NCBI GenBank assembly: GCA_944390795.1
Contig: CALXRI010000008.1
Coordinates: 52,958 to 116,957, forward strand
DNA from: an uncultured Victivallales bacterium
GTDB taxonomy: Bacteria > Verrucomicrobiota > Lentisphaeria > Victivallales > UBA1829
DNA length: 64,000 nucleotides
Direction: 5' to 3'
Shown here: piece after piece, positions 35,205 to 44,529 of the stretch
Layout: each line of letters opens with the position of its first letter
Numbering within the stretch: position 1 is the first letter of the stretch
Translations under genes and position numbers: made by a program
Notes under the pieces: generated by a model
Told to the model about the DNA's origin: nothing
Databases searched by the model: none
What the model saw: only the letters and a program-made list of their open reading frames with translations

Positions 35205-36070
35205 ATCCAGACACTGAAGCCGTCAATCCGCGCAGCCGGGACATTGACCGGAAAACGCTTCCCGAAATTCTCCGGATCATCAACGACGAGGATCATCTGG
35301 TCGCCGACGCCGTGAAGCGGGTTCTTCCGCAGGGAGCTCTGCTCGTGGAGCGAATCGCGGAAAAACTCGCGGGGGGAGGACGTCTTTTCTACGTCGGAGC
35401 CGGAACCAGCGGAAGGATCGGCGTCATGGACGCCGCGGAATGCCCGCCGACCTACGGAGTCTCCCCCGATTCCATCATCGCGCTGATCGCCGGAGGGCCG
35501 GAAGCCGTTTTCCGCGCACGGGAAACGGCGGAGGACAACGCCGGGGAAGGAAAAGCCCTGATGGAGTTCCACGCCGTCTGCGGGAAGGATATCGTCGTCG
35601 GACTCAGCGCCAGCGGCAGCACTCCTTTTGTCGCCGCCGCGCTGAAGGAGGCGCGCGCACGGGGCGCGGCGACGGCGGCCGTGCTGTGCAATGCAGGCGG
35701 GAGCGTGACGGAAAACGCCGATCTGGCGATTCCGCTTCTGACCGGACCGGAAGTGATTACGGGCTCCACGCGGATGAAGGCGGCGAGCGCGCAGAAGATG
35801 TTTCTGAACATGGTCAGCACGGCGGTCATGATCCGTCTTGGCAAAGTCACAGGAAATTTCATGACCTCCCTGAAGCCGCGGAACAAAAAGCTGCGGGAGC
35901 GGGCGTGTTTCATCGTCAGCAGCGTCACCGGGGTTTCGCAGGAAACATCCGAAAGACTGCTCGAACGCAACCAGTATGATGTCCGGGAAACGGTCAACGC
36001 CCTCAGAAGACGGAAACACGGCGAACCGCGGATCGAGTCACTGGCTCATCCGGTTTCATGCAAGGGGTAA
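35201..36070 (+). CDS. murQ: N-acetylmuramic acid 6-phosphate etherase
   Basis: MurQ splits MurNAc 6-phosphate into GlcNAc 6-phosphate and D-lactate. The 289-residue protein (family about 300) shows the SIS fold with AGTSGRIGVMDAAECPPTYG, VGLSASGSTPFV and the signature GSTRMKAASAQKMFLNM. The C-terminal helical tail is retained (VTGVSQETSERLLERNQYDV). Together with the upstream kinase and MurR-type regulator it makes a peptidoglycan-sugar recycling module, here continuing into pilin and glycosidase genes. Overlaps nanE by ATGA. Confidence 0.96.
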   Translation: MNPDTEAVNPRSRDIDRKTLPEILRIINDEDHLVADAVKRVLPQGALLVERIAEKLAGGGRLFYVGAGTSGRIGVMDAAECPPTYGVSPDSIIALIAGGPEAVFRARETAEDNAGEGKALMEFHAVCGKDIVVGLSASGSTPFVAAALKEARARGAATAAVLCNAGGSVTENADLAIPLLTGPEVITGSTRMKAASAQKMFLNMVSTAVMIRLGKVTGNFMTSLKPRNKKLRERACFIVSSVTGVSQETSERLLERNQYDVRETVNALRRRKHGEPRIESLAHPVSCKG

Positions 36071-36097
36071 TCAAACACAAAAGGAAAGGATTGGAAT

Positions 36098-36844
36098 ATG
36101 GAACGGAAGAATTTCACGATGAAGGAACTGGCTATGTGCATATGCGCGCTCATGCTTCTCACGGCGACGGGGCTGCCTCTGCTCAGGGCGGCCCAGGGAG
36201 CCGGTCAGGAAACGCTCTGCATGGAGCAGCTGAAAAAAGTGGCGGCCGCCCATCAGAATTACCTGAAGGACAACAAGGGGTTTTTCGTTCCTTATCAGGG
36301 CGCATCAAAATCCAAAAACACACCATCCTCCGGGATTTTCAGCGGCAGGGCGCTGAAATACAGAAAAGTGAACGGGAATTACCAGAACACGGAAAAATTC
36401 TCCGGAGATTTCTGCAAATCCGCCTTCGTCCCGGTCGTGATGGGATACATGCAGGGGGATTTCTCTCCGCTCTACTGTCCAGCGGATCAGCGTCCCACGC
36501 TGCAGCCATGCTATTATGCCGACAGCAATTCCTATGCCTACGTCTTTTCCGTTCTCGGGAAAGGACAGAGCCGTGAATTCAATTTCATGGACACGCCCCA
36601 GCTTGACGACCTTCCGGATCCCGCGGAACAGATTCTGTATGGCGAAAGCGCGTCGGGACGCGGCGTCATCGACGGAAAGATCACGGGAAAAGGATGGATG
36701 TTCTTCCAGAATACGGCGGACAAGGGAAAAGCGCACGCTCCGCATCAGAATGTCTACAATTTTGTCTTTGTGGACGGACATGCGGCAACCTGGAGTTATG
36801 AAGACGTCCTGAAAAAGCACCAGTTTTTCGATTCGAATCTCTGA
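36098..36844 (+). CDS. Degenerate prepilin-like H-X9-DG protein
   Basis: The 248-residue protein aligns over its globular part with the next pilin gene ([36 protein letters not shown] as H-X9-DG). The N-terminus is changed: [17 protein letters not shown] keeps Phe, Thr and Glu at mature positions 1, 2 and 5, but loses LIELLVV, and no Gly precedes Phe. Prepilin processing is therefore doubtful. AAGGAAAGGA precedes ATG 36098. Tandem duplicate of 36931-37722. Confidence 0.8.
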   Translation: MERKNFTMKELAMCICALMLLTATGLPLLRAAQGAGQETLCMEQLKKVAAAHQNYLKDNKGFFVPYQGASKSKNTPSSGIFSGRALKYRKVNGNYQNTEKFSGDFCKSAFVPVVMGYMQGDFSPLYCPADQRPTLQPCYYADSNSYAYVFSVLGKGQSREFNFMDTPQLDDLPDPAEQILYGESASGRGVIDGKITGKGWMFFQNTADKGKAHAPHQNVYNFVFVDGHAATWSYEDVLKKHQFFDSNL

Positions 36845-36867
36845 AAACAAAGTGCTCCCCGTGCAGC

Positions 36868-36903
36868 ATCGGCGCTCCGTCTGCAGAAAGCGGAGCCGCC
36901 GAT
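36868..36903 (+). promoter_or_regulatory. Strong hairpin between the two tandem pilin genes
   Basis: ATCGGCGCTCCG pairs with CGGAGCCGCCGAT around a short loop with one bulged base. No T-run follows, so processing or mRNA stabilisation is more likely than termination. It might set different expression of the two pilin copies. Confidence 0.5.
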
Positions 36904-36930
36904 CCGGAAAACCGCAAAGATAAAGGGTGC

Positions 36931-37722
36931 ATGATGAAAAACAGACAGAAAAACTCCCGATCCGCGCCGGCGGATGGAAAATGGAAAACAGATTTTACAT
37001 TGATAGAACTTCTGATCGTGATAGCGATCATCGCGATTCTGGCGGCCATGCTGCTTCCCGCTTTGCAGTCGGCAAGAGGCAAAGCGCAGGGAATCTCCTG
37101 TCTGGGGCAGCTGAAGCAGATGGGAATGGCGCTTCAGATGTATCTGAATGACAATCAGGAGTATTTCATTCCCTATATGGGAAACTGCAGTGCGGAATAC
37201 CCGTCCATCGGACTTTACACTTCCGGGGCGCGCAAATACAAGCGGGTGAATCAGGTTTATAAAAACAGCGATTCCCTGCCCGTGTCGGAAAGCCATTCCG
37301 CCCTGGTCCCTCTTGCCATGACCTACATGAAGGGGGATTTCAGTCTGCTGTACTGCCCGGGAGACCAACGCGATTCGGTATCTCCGACCTACTACATGGA
37401 AAACAACTCCTACGCCTATGCCTATGAAATTCTCGGAAAGGGGCAGTCACGGAAATACAATTTCATGGATACGCCGCGCCTGCAGAATCTGAAACAGCCG
37501 TCCATGCAGTTCGCCTACGGGGAAAGCTCGCAGGGAAAAGGGGTCTTCGCCTCCACGGCGTCCGGCAGCGGCTGGATGTATTTTTACAATCCCGCCTCCG
37601 GCATTCTGCATGATCCCCATTTCAAAAGTTACGGTTTTGTCTTTGCGGACGGACATGCCGGCACACACAGATTCAGCGACCTGCTGAAAATGCCGCAGAA
37701 TTTTAAAACGGAACTGCGCTGA
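36931..37722 (+). CDS. Prepilin-like H-X9-DG protein
   Basis: The 263-residue protein has an intact [17 protein letters not shown] helix at Phe24, preceded by Asp ([11 protein letters not shown]) and not Gly. The family Cys-containing segment [23 protein letters not shown] and [16 protein letters not shown] follow, with a perfect H-X9-DG ([12 protein letters not shown]). Sister of the upstream degenerate copy. The next gene begins 28 bp downstream, so it is probably cotranscribed with the glycan enzymes. Confidence 0.88.
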   Translation: MMKNRQKNSRSAPADGKWKTDFTLIELLIVIAIIAILAAMLLPALQSARGKAQGISCLGQLKQMGMALQMYLNDNQEYFIPYMGNCSAEYPSIGLYTSGARKYKRVNQVYKNSDSLPVSESHSALVPLAMTYMKGDFSLLYCPGDQRDSVSPTYYMENNSYAYAYEILGKGQSRKYNFMDTPRLQNLKQPSMQFAYGESSQGKGVFASTASGSGWMYFYNPASGILHDPHFKSYGFVFADGHAGTHRFSDLLKMPQNFKTELR

Positions 37723-37750
37723 TTCGCAATCCGGAAAGGAGTTTCATACG

Positions 37751-40700
37751 ATGCGGTTTCAGAAAAAAACGATTTGCGCGCTTCTCCTGCACACGGGACT
37801 GTTCCTTGCGGCGGAGGAATCCGTGGCAATCCGGCTCCAGTCCGGGGATTTCGAAGACCTGGATCCTGCCGCGGCGGCAAAAAACAACAGATGGGGCTCT
37901 TTCCAGTTTCAGCCGGACGGATGGGAAGTCGCAAACGCGGAAAACGCGGCCGGAGGCAGGAAGGCGCTGACGCTCTGCAATACGCTGACGATCCGCGCGG
38001 ACATTCCGCCGGAACTCCGCGGACGCTCTCTGGAACTTTCCTTTCAGGGAAAAGGCGCCTGCTCCCTCTGGTTCTGGACCGGACAGGATCTGACGACGCT
38101 GGTGGAGGAACAAACCGACGGGAAAGGACACGTAACGCATACATCAGCTCCGGTCAAGCCGGTCTATAACAATTTCCGCGGATGGGACGGGCCCGCCCCA
38201 TACACGTATCCGGTATTCAGCGAGTTCAAAATCTGGTTTCCGCCGCTCGCGCCGGAAACCGGCAGAGTGACGATCCGCCTCTTCCAGGATGCGCGCTTCC
38301 GCTACAAAATCAAAAATGCACCCCGGAAATTCCATCTTGACAACATTCAGCTGAAGGCGCACAAGACCCCGGTTTACCGGAAAGGGAAACCCGTTCCCGC
38401 CGATGCGATCGACGTCTCGTTTGAAACGGGGCAGTGGAACTGGAACAAGGCCAGAGTGGAAACCGTCGAAAACGGAGAAAAGCGCAAACTCTTCATCCGC
38501 AAGGGCGCCAATCTGAACCTGAAACTGCCTCTGGCGCAACTGAAGGGCAAGTCACTCGCATTCAGATACCGCGCCGCCGGTTCCGGCAAGCTGAATGTCC
38601 GTCTTGACATGGGGAGAGCCGGCGGAGCGGTCAACACGCTGCATTCGCCGGAAAAGATGACCGCGGAAGAAAGCAGGCATCTGATCTGGTTCTCCGAAAT
38701 CCGCGCGGAAGCGGATTCCCTGACGCTCCAGATCGACGCGAAGGAGCATGCTCTCCTCTCCGATCCGGAACTGCAGATTTCCGAGACGCCGCTGGTGCCT
38801 TATCCCCGCAATCTGACCGGCATTCCGGGGGAAACGCTGCCGGAGGATTATCTGGAGGGACGCTTTCCCGACCGGAACGGACTGGTCGATCTCGCCCCGC
38901 TGGCCGATGCACGCACGCTCGGAGACTACGAGATCCGCAGGAATGCCATGACGGACGGCTCCCTGGGGACCGGCACGAAAGACCCGGTGGAATTCCGTTT
39001 CAAGGATCCGGTCGAGGTATCCGAGATCCGAGTGACCCTGCCCTCCCCCTGCATCCGGATTCTTGCGGACACCCGGGGGAACGGCGCATACGACCACGTG
39101 ATTGAGGACAGGCAGGACGGACTGCCGTTCAGCAGATGGGGAAATCTCCGGGAGTATGTGTGGTTCCGGAAACGTCTGGAGAAACCGCTCCGTCTTTACG
39201 GAATCCGCTACATCGGAGGCGGAAGCGAATTTCAGATCCTGGCCGCTCCGGAAGCCGCGGAAGCGCTGCTGAAAAAAAACGCTCCAGCGGAAGCGCTCCT
39301 CCCGGCGCCTCGGCTTTCCAGAGGGGAAAAAGTTCCGGACCCGCGGGAAAAAGCAAAAACCCCTCTCCGCTTCGGGTTCACCCTGGAACCGTGGGACTTC
39401 GGGATCGACAGGATCATGGAAAACTATTACCGGCACAAGGTGCCCGCCCCGCCGGTCCGGAAATGGGGACGCTGGAGACGCATTCTGCGGGATTACAAAA
39501 AGCTGAACGCGAATTTCGTTCTGCTGTTTCCCCCGCACACGTCCGTGATCCCGCCCGGAGCCAAGGCGCGTCCCTCCTCCTATCCGGCGCCGGTCATGTG
39601 GCCCAGCAAAGTCTGGTATCTCAACCAGCCCTTCGACCTCCTGACGGAATTCAGCAGATCATGCCGGGAAAACGGGATTACAAACTTCGTCATTCCCCGG
39701 GAGTGGCTGTTCAAAAAGGAGATCAGGAACGGCCAGATCGCCTTTGCCGGGGAGATTGCCGAACGCGGGGCGCACGGCGTTCCCGTCTGCATGGATGAAC
39801 AGCTGATCCAGACCGGATTCAATCCGCAGGGGCTTCCCCGCGTGTCGCGCAGCGATACCCTGCGGGTCCGCGAAGGCCACCTGAAACGCCTGGAGGAAAT
39901 CGCAGGCTACATGCGGGAGATCAAAAAAACCGCCCGGGAAAAGAATCCGGAGGTTCTGACGTTCGGAGGATTCGTCGGATTCGGCTACTGCAAGGACCGT
40001 CTGGGAATCGCCAGCCCGCACGATGCATGGGGGTTTCAGGGGGAAACGGACGTCATGGGCGGTGACGGCACATATTTCGGGATCGGCGATCCTCCGCTCG
40101 GCTCCTACACGCCGGCGGCCGCAACCGCGGAATACGCCGCATTAAGCCCCTCCCGCAGAGTCATGGCAACCAACAACTTCAACTGGGGGCTCCAGTGGAA
40201 CCGGAAGAAGAAAGGCTATGACAATCCGCTGCTCTACGACGAATATCCGACGGCGGCCCTCGCAGGCGGCGCGCTGAGCTGTTATTTCAACAAGGCGGAA
40301 TTCCTGAATTTCTGGCGTTACAACTTCATGGATGACAAAGGCGGACCGCCGGTCCGCAAGGTCATCACCGGGCTGGGACGGATGGTCTCCGTGCTCTCGG
40401 CATGGGGCGCCGGAGACGCGGCGGTCCCGAAAGACGTCCTGATCCTCCGCAGCCGGACATCGGAAGACTGGTGGCACCTGAAACACTGGTGGATTCAGAA
40501 CAGGCCGGGCGCGGCCGCCGCAGCGGAGAAGCATCCGGAACGGGCGCATCTTTCGCTTCGGAACGCAAAAAAGCGCATGGAGCAGGGATTCACGCAGTTT
40601 CACTGGTGCATCGCGCAGCTGATCGCCCGGTCGGTGCCCTCTGAAATCTTCATGATGAACCAGTTCTCCGCATGGAAGGATATCGCATCCTCCTACAAGG

Positions 40701-41281
40701 TCATTCTTCTGCCGTTCCCCTACGCCGTCTCCGCGGAGGCCGCCGCGAAACTGCGGGAGGCGGCGGAATCCGGCGTCCGCATCATCGCGCTCGGCGGGTG
40801 CGGCGAGGGACCCGTCGACGAACTGGGCGAACCGCACAAGGGCGGACCGGCGCTGCGGGATCTCGTCGCGGATGGGAAAATCACCGTGTTTCCGATCGAC
40901 GTGGTCGGCACGCGGAACTCGGCGGAGCTGGAGGAGTCCTTCCGGAAAGTTCTGTCCGAAGCGCTTGCGGCGCGCAATGGCCCGTCTCTGACACTGCGCC
41001 GTCCCGGGCGTCACGACGTGCAGTGCTACATGCTGGAAAAATCACCTGCGGAAAAGCTGGTTCTTCTGGTCAATTACAGCGAACGCGACACCGCGGTCGA
41101 TCTCGGCGTGAAGGTGCCTCCGGGGACCTACCGGATGGAAATCTGCGGTCTGGAGGACACGGCGCGGGGCCGGATCGGCGGAAAGACGGAATTCACGGAC
41201 AAAGCCTTGAAGAATTTCCGCGTGGATCTGTCCCGCGATGAGATCATGATGCTGCGGATTCACCAAACAGGGAAACAATAA
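37751..41281 (+). CDS. Very large secreted protein, putative glycan-active enzyme with GH42-like C-terminal organisation
   Basis: The 1176-residue protein has a signal peptide (about 1-21), two beta-sandwich binding-like regions (about 25-210 and 215-350), a further beta domain, a probable TIM barrel (about 530-870) and then a Rossmann-like domain (about 970-1085, SYKVILLPFPYAVSAEAAAKL; GVRIIALGG) as in the trimerisation domain of GH42. A short beta tail follows. The segment RSRTSEDWW is also found as SRASEDWW in the product of 44526-47150. I do not recognise the family; catalytic residues cannot be assigned. Confidence 0.65.
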   Translation: MRFQKKTICALLLHTGLFLAAEESVAIRLQSGDFEDLDPAAAAKNNRWGSFQFQPDGWEVANAENAAGGRKALTLCNTLTIRADIPPELRGRSLELSFQGKGACSLWFWTGQDLTTLVEEQTDGKGHVTHTSAPVKPVYNNFRGWDGPAPYTYPVFSEFKIWFPPLAPETGRVTIRLFQDARFRYKIKNAPRKFHLDNIQLKAHKTPVYRKGKPVPADAIDVSFETGQWNWNKARVETVENGEKRKLFIRKGANLNLKLPLAQLKGKSLAFRYRAAGSGKLNVRLDMGRAGGAVNTLHSPEKMTAEESRHLIWFSEIRAEADSLTLQIDAKEHALLSDPELQISETPLVPYPRNLTGIPGETLPEDYLEGRFPDRNGLVDLAPLADARTLGDYEIRRNAMTDGSLGTGTKDPVEFRFKDPVEVSEIRVTLPSPCIRILADTRGNGAYDHVIEDRQDGLPFSRWGNLREYVWFRKRLEKPLRLYGIRYIGGGSEFQILAAPEAAEALLKKNAPAEALLPAPRLSRGEKVPDPREKAKTPLRFGFTLEPWDFGIDRIMENYYRHKVPAPPVRKWGRWRRILRDYKKLNANFVLLFPPHTSVIPPGAKARPSSYPAPVMWPSKVWYLNQPFDLLTEFSRSCRENGITNFVIPREWLFKKEIRNGQIAFAGEIAERGAHGVPVCMDEQLIQTGFNPQGLPRVSRSDTLRVREGHLKRLEEIAGYMREIKKTAREKNPEVLTFGGFVGFGYCKDRLGIASPHDAWGFQGETDVMGGDGTYFGIGDPPLGSYTPAAATAEYAALSPSRRVMATNNFNWGLQWNRKKKGYDNPLLYDEYPTAALAGGALSCYFNKAEFLNFWRYNFMDDKGGPPVRKVITGLGRMVSVLSAWGAGDAAVPKDVLILRSRTSEDWWHLKHWWIQNRPGAAAAAEKHPERAHLSLRNAKKRMEQGFTQFHWCIAQLIARSVPSEIFMMNQFSAWKDIASSYKVILLPFPYAVSAEAAAKLREAAESGVRIIALGGCGEGPVDELGEPHKGGPALRDLVADGKITVFPIDVVGTRNSAELEESFRKVLSEALAARNGPSLTLRRPGRHDVQCYMLEKSPAEKLVLLVNYSERDTAVDLGVKVPPGTYRMEICGLEDTARGRIGGKTEFTDKALKNFRVDLSRDEIMMLRIHQTGKQ

Positions 41282-41291
41282 AGGAACAGAC

Positions 41292-43415
41292 ATGAAAAAC
41301 GGAAGCGACTTTTTCCCGCTGGGAGCCAGTCATGCGCCGTATCTGCGCGCAAAAGGACCGGACATTTCAGAGTGGCGGGACGATCTGGAGAAAATGAAGA
41401 TGCTCGGGATGACCTGCCTCGACGTGTTCGCCTCGTGGCACCGTCTGGAGCCCGAGGAGGGGAAATTCGACTTTTCGGAGCTGGATTACATTTTCCGGCT
41501 CGCCGGGGAGATCGGTCTGAAAGTCTCCGTCGTGCTCGGCTGCCACATCGGATACGGCATCTACCCGCCGCGCTGGATCATGCGCGGATACCGGAACGGG
41601 GGCATGGTGGACCAGAACGGCTGCCGGGACGTCGACGGGACCTACGCGCAGCCCTGTTTCGAGGAGGAGGAATACCGCGCCTGCGCGGAACGCTACTTCC
41701 GCAAACTGGTGAAACGCTATGCGGACCACCCCGCCCTCATGCAATGGATCGTCTGGGGAGAGGCGACACTCTCCCGCTACTGCTGGTGCGAAACGCATCA
41801 GAAGATGTTCCGCGAATATCTGAAGCAGCAGTATGGATCGCTGGAAGCGCTGAATCAGGCGTGGGGCACGGAAGGCCCTTCCGGATTCGAAAGCTTCGAG
41901 GAAATTTATCCGCCCAAAAAGCAGTACCGCTTTTACGGATACCGCGAAACGCTGGACTGGCAGGACTTCCTGGACCGGAGTCTGACGGCCGCGGTGCAGC
42001 GTGTCAACGAATGGGTCAAGTCGGAGGATCCGAACCATCCGACCACAGGAGAATTCTGGCTCCCGGAAGGCAACTCCTCCGGCGGCGGGGACGACATCTG
42101 GAAACTGGCGAAAACCGCCGACCGGATGGGGCTCTCCATTTACAACAAACCGTCGTGGAGCTGCGCAAAGGACATGGATCTGATCTCCAGCGCGGCGCGT
42201 CTGAACGGCAAGGAGGCATGGGTGATTGAAGTCCAGGGCGGCACGCGGATCTTCAGCTTCGGATGGGACGAGCCGTATGCGCCCTCCGCGGACCAGGCGA
42301 CGCTCTGGATGTGGCAGTTCATCGCCCATGACGCGAAAGGAATCTGCTACTGGACCTGGCGTCCGCGCATCAGCGATCTGGAAGGCGGCGAATTCGGGAT
42401 CGCGCGCAGAGACGGCAGCCTGCCGGACCGCGCACTCGAAATGGGAAGGGAGTTCCGATTCCTGCAGACGCTCGCGCCTGACCTTCTCGCATCCAGCCGC
42501 AGCGTTCCGACCGCAATCCTGTTCTCCCGCGAGGCGGAGCATCTGGCCGCAATCGACCGGATCGACCGGGCGGATAAAAGCTATTACGCAAAGTCGGTCT
42601 ATTCCGCACACGAACTTCTGTGGCGCGGAGGATTCCCCGCAGACTTCATCGGGGAATGGAAGATCGAATTCCTGAAACGCTACAAGGTCCTGATCCTGCC
42701 CTTCCAGTTCTGCATCACCCCGCAGCAGGCGGACGCGCTGAAGCAGTTCGTCGCGGACGGAGGCACCGTGATCGCCGATTTCCAGCTTGGCTCCAAGGAC
42801 GGAAGGGGATACTGCGACTCCGTGATTCCCGGATTCGGACTGAGCGAGGTCTTCGGTATCGCCGAGGATGAAATCCTGAACGGAGAGAAACAGTTCTTCA
42901 CGCTGGAAGACGGCCGGCGCCTCTTCATCAATCTCTACGTCCAGACCTGCCGTCTCCGCGGCGCGGAACCTTTCGGATTCTTCCAGGGGAAACCGGTCTG
43001 CACCCGGCACGCCTACGGAAAAGGCACGGCGATCTTTCTGGGAACCGTGTTTTTCCATCGCGACACATGGCGCGCTCACAGGGAAAATGCCGATTTCCTC
43101 TATGATCTGCTGCACTCCTGCGGCGCGGCGAAAGAGGTCGCCTTCCGTCCGGAGGGAAATCCGGAAGACTCTCCGGAGCTTCCGGAAACGGTCGTCCGGA
43201 AGATGGAAAACGGCGACAGGATCGTGTTCCTCCTGAACCATTGCGGAACGCCGGTCTCCGGGACCATCCGTCTGGAAGGCGCAGACGCCGCATGCGTCAC
43301 GAATCTGCGGACGGAAGAAAAAATTTCCTTCCATGAAACCTCCGGTGCCGTCGAGTTCCCTGCCGCCGCAAACGCCAAACAGTGCGCCCTCTACCGGATC
43401 GGCGTGAAAAAATGA
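41292..43415 (+). CDS. GH42-like beta-galactosidase
   Basis: The 707-residue protein has a GH42-type barrel (SWHRLEPEEGKFDF; MQWIVWGEATLSRYCWCETHQKMFREYL), a Rossmann-like trimerisation domain (KVLILPFQFCITPQQADALKQFVADGGTVIADF) and a C-terminal beta domain. The likely acid/base is Glu157 in WGEA, and the likely nucleophile is Glu313 in VIEVQGG. Typical GH42 has NE here, so specificity may differ from beta-galactoside. The metal knuckle is CxCxxH instead of CxCxxC. No signal peptide. AAGGAAC precedes the start. Confidence 0.8.
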   Translation: MKNGSDFFPLGASHAPYLRAKGPDISEWRDDLEKMKMLGMTCLDVFASWHRLEPEEGKFDFSELDYIFRLAGEIGLKVSVVLGCHIGYGIYPPRWIMRGYRNGGMVDQNGCRDVDGTYAQPCFEEEEYRACAERYFRKLVKRYADHPALMQWIVWGEATLSRYCWCETHQKMFREYLKQQYGSLEALNQAWGTEGPSGFESFEEIYPPKKQYRFYGYRETLDWQDFLDRSLTAAVQRVNEWVKSEDPNHPTTGEFWLPEGNSSGGGDDIWKLAKTADRMGLSIYNKPSWSCAKDMDLISSAARLNGKEAWVIEVQGGTRIFSFGWDEPYAPSADQATLWMWQFIAHDAKGICYWTWRPRISDLEGGEFGIARRDGSLPDRALEMGREFRFLQTLAPDLLASSRSVPTAILFSREAEHLAAIDRIDRADKSYYAKSVYSAHELLWRGGFPADFIGEWKIEFLKRYKVLILPFQFCITPQQADALKQFVADGGTVIADFQLGSKDGRGYCDSVIPGFGLSEVFGIAEDEILNGEKQFFTLEDGRRLFINLYVQTCRLRGAEPFGFFQGKPVCTRHAYGKGTAIFLGTVFFHRDTWRAHRENADFLYDLLHSCGAAKEVAFRPEGNPEDSPELPETVVRKMENGDRIVFLLNHCGTPVSGTIRLEGADAACVTNLRTEEKISFHETSGAVEFPAAANAKQCALYRIGVKK

Positions 43416-43428
43416 GGAGTATTTTCCC

Positions 43429-44529
43429 ATGCGCAACCTGCCAATGAACAGCGAGGATTTTCTGGAGGAGCTGCTTCTGTGCGCCAGCCCTTCGGGACAG
43501 GAGGACGAAGCACGCTTCCTGCTGAAACGCCACCTGTCCCCCTTTGCCGAGCGTTTCTACACGGACATTCTCGGAAGTTCCTATGCCGTCCTGAATGAAA
43601 AGGCGCCGTTCCGGGTTCTGATTACGGGGCATCAGGATGAAGTCGCGGCGCAGATCGTCCGGATTGACGAACAGGGCTTTCTCTACTGCCGCAATTCCGG
43701 ATTTCCCGCATGGCAGCGCCTCGCGGGCTGCATGATGGAAGTCATCAACCGCAGAGGGGAGCACATCCCCGCCGTCGTTCTGAACCGGGAGACGGAACAT
43801 CTTTCGGACCAGTCCTTTCAGGCGGGGAAAATGTATCTGGACATCGGAGCCGCGGACCGGGCGTCCGCGGAAAAACTCGTCTCCGTCGGCGACTACATCG
43901 TTTCCGCCCCGAACTTCAGAAGACTGGCGGACGGCAGAATCGTATCCAAGGCGCTGGACGACAAACTCGGCGTCTATCTTGCCGCGGAAACGTTCCGCAG
44001 ACTCGCGGAACATCCGCCACGCGGGATCGGAATCTGCTTTGTGGGCGCATCCCAGGAGGAACTGGGTTCCCGCGGCGCGCGGAGCGCGGCCTACGCGCTC
44101 AATCCCGCTGTCGCGATTGCCGTGGACGTGAGCCATGCCACGGACTTTCCCGGCGCGGACCGCACCAGGCCGGAGTTCGTCCTGGGGAAAGGAATCGGAA
44201 TCTACCGGAACGCCAACAACACTCCCGCACTGCTGGAGCGGATGCTTGCCGTCGCGGAACGGAAAAAGATCGATTTTCAGCTGACTCCCCATTACGCCGC
44301 CGTCAGTTCGACCGACGCCTCGGTCTTCCAGATCACGCGCGGCGGCATGGCCTGCGCCCTGCTGGGAATCCCGAACCGCTACATGCATTCGCAGGCGGAA
44401 ATGGCGGATCTGCATGACGTGGAAAGCGGCATCGAACTCCTGACGGAGACCATCCGCTCCTTCCGTCCTTCGGACAGCTTTCTGCCTCCACTGGAAAAAC
44501 AGAAAAACACAAGGAGTCTTTCAAAATGA
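43429..44529 (+). CDS. M42 family metallo-aminopeptidase (cellulase M / FrvX-like)
   Basis: The 366-residue protein has the M42 dinuclear metal site: GHQDEV (His-Asp), ALDDKLG (Asp), SQEELGSRGA (catalytic and metal Glu), a further Asp (AVDVSHATDFPG) and MHSQAEMADLHDVES (His). M42 enzymes remove N-terminal residues from short peptides, which fits intracellular processing of glycopeptide or peptidoglycan fragments, consistent with the murQ module upstream. GAGGAGT precedes the start, and the stop overlaps the next gene by ATGA. Confidence 0.88.
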   Translation: MRNLPMNSEDFLEELLLCASPSGQEDEARFLLKRHLSPFAERFYTDILGSSYAVLNEKAPFRVLITGHQDEVAAQIVRIDEQGFLYCRNSGFPAWQRLAGCMMEVINRRGEHIPAVVLNRETEHLSDQSFQAGKMYLDIGAADRASAEKLVSVGDYIVSAPNFRRLADGRIVSKALDDKLGVYLAAETFRRLAEHPPRGIGICFVGASQEELGSRGARSAAYALNPAVAIAVDVSHATDFPGADRTRPEFVLGKGIGIYRNANNTPALLERMLAVAERKKIDFQLTPHYAAVSSTDASVFQITRGGMACALLGIPNRYMHSQAEMADLHDVESGIELLTETIRSFRPSDSFLPPLEKQKNTRSLSK

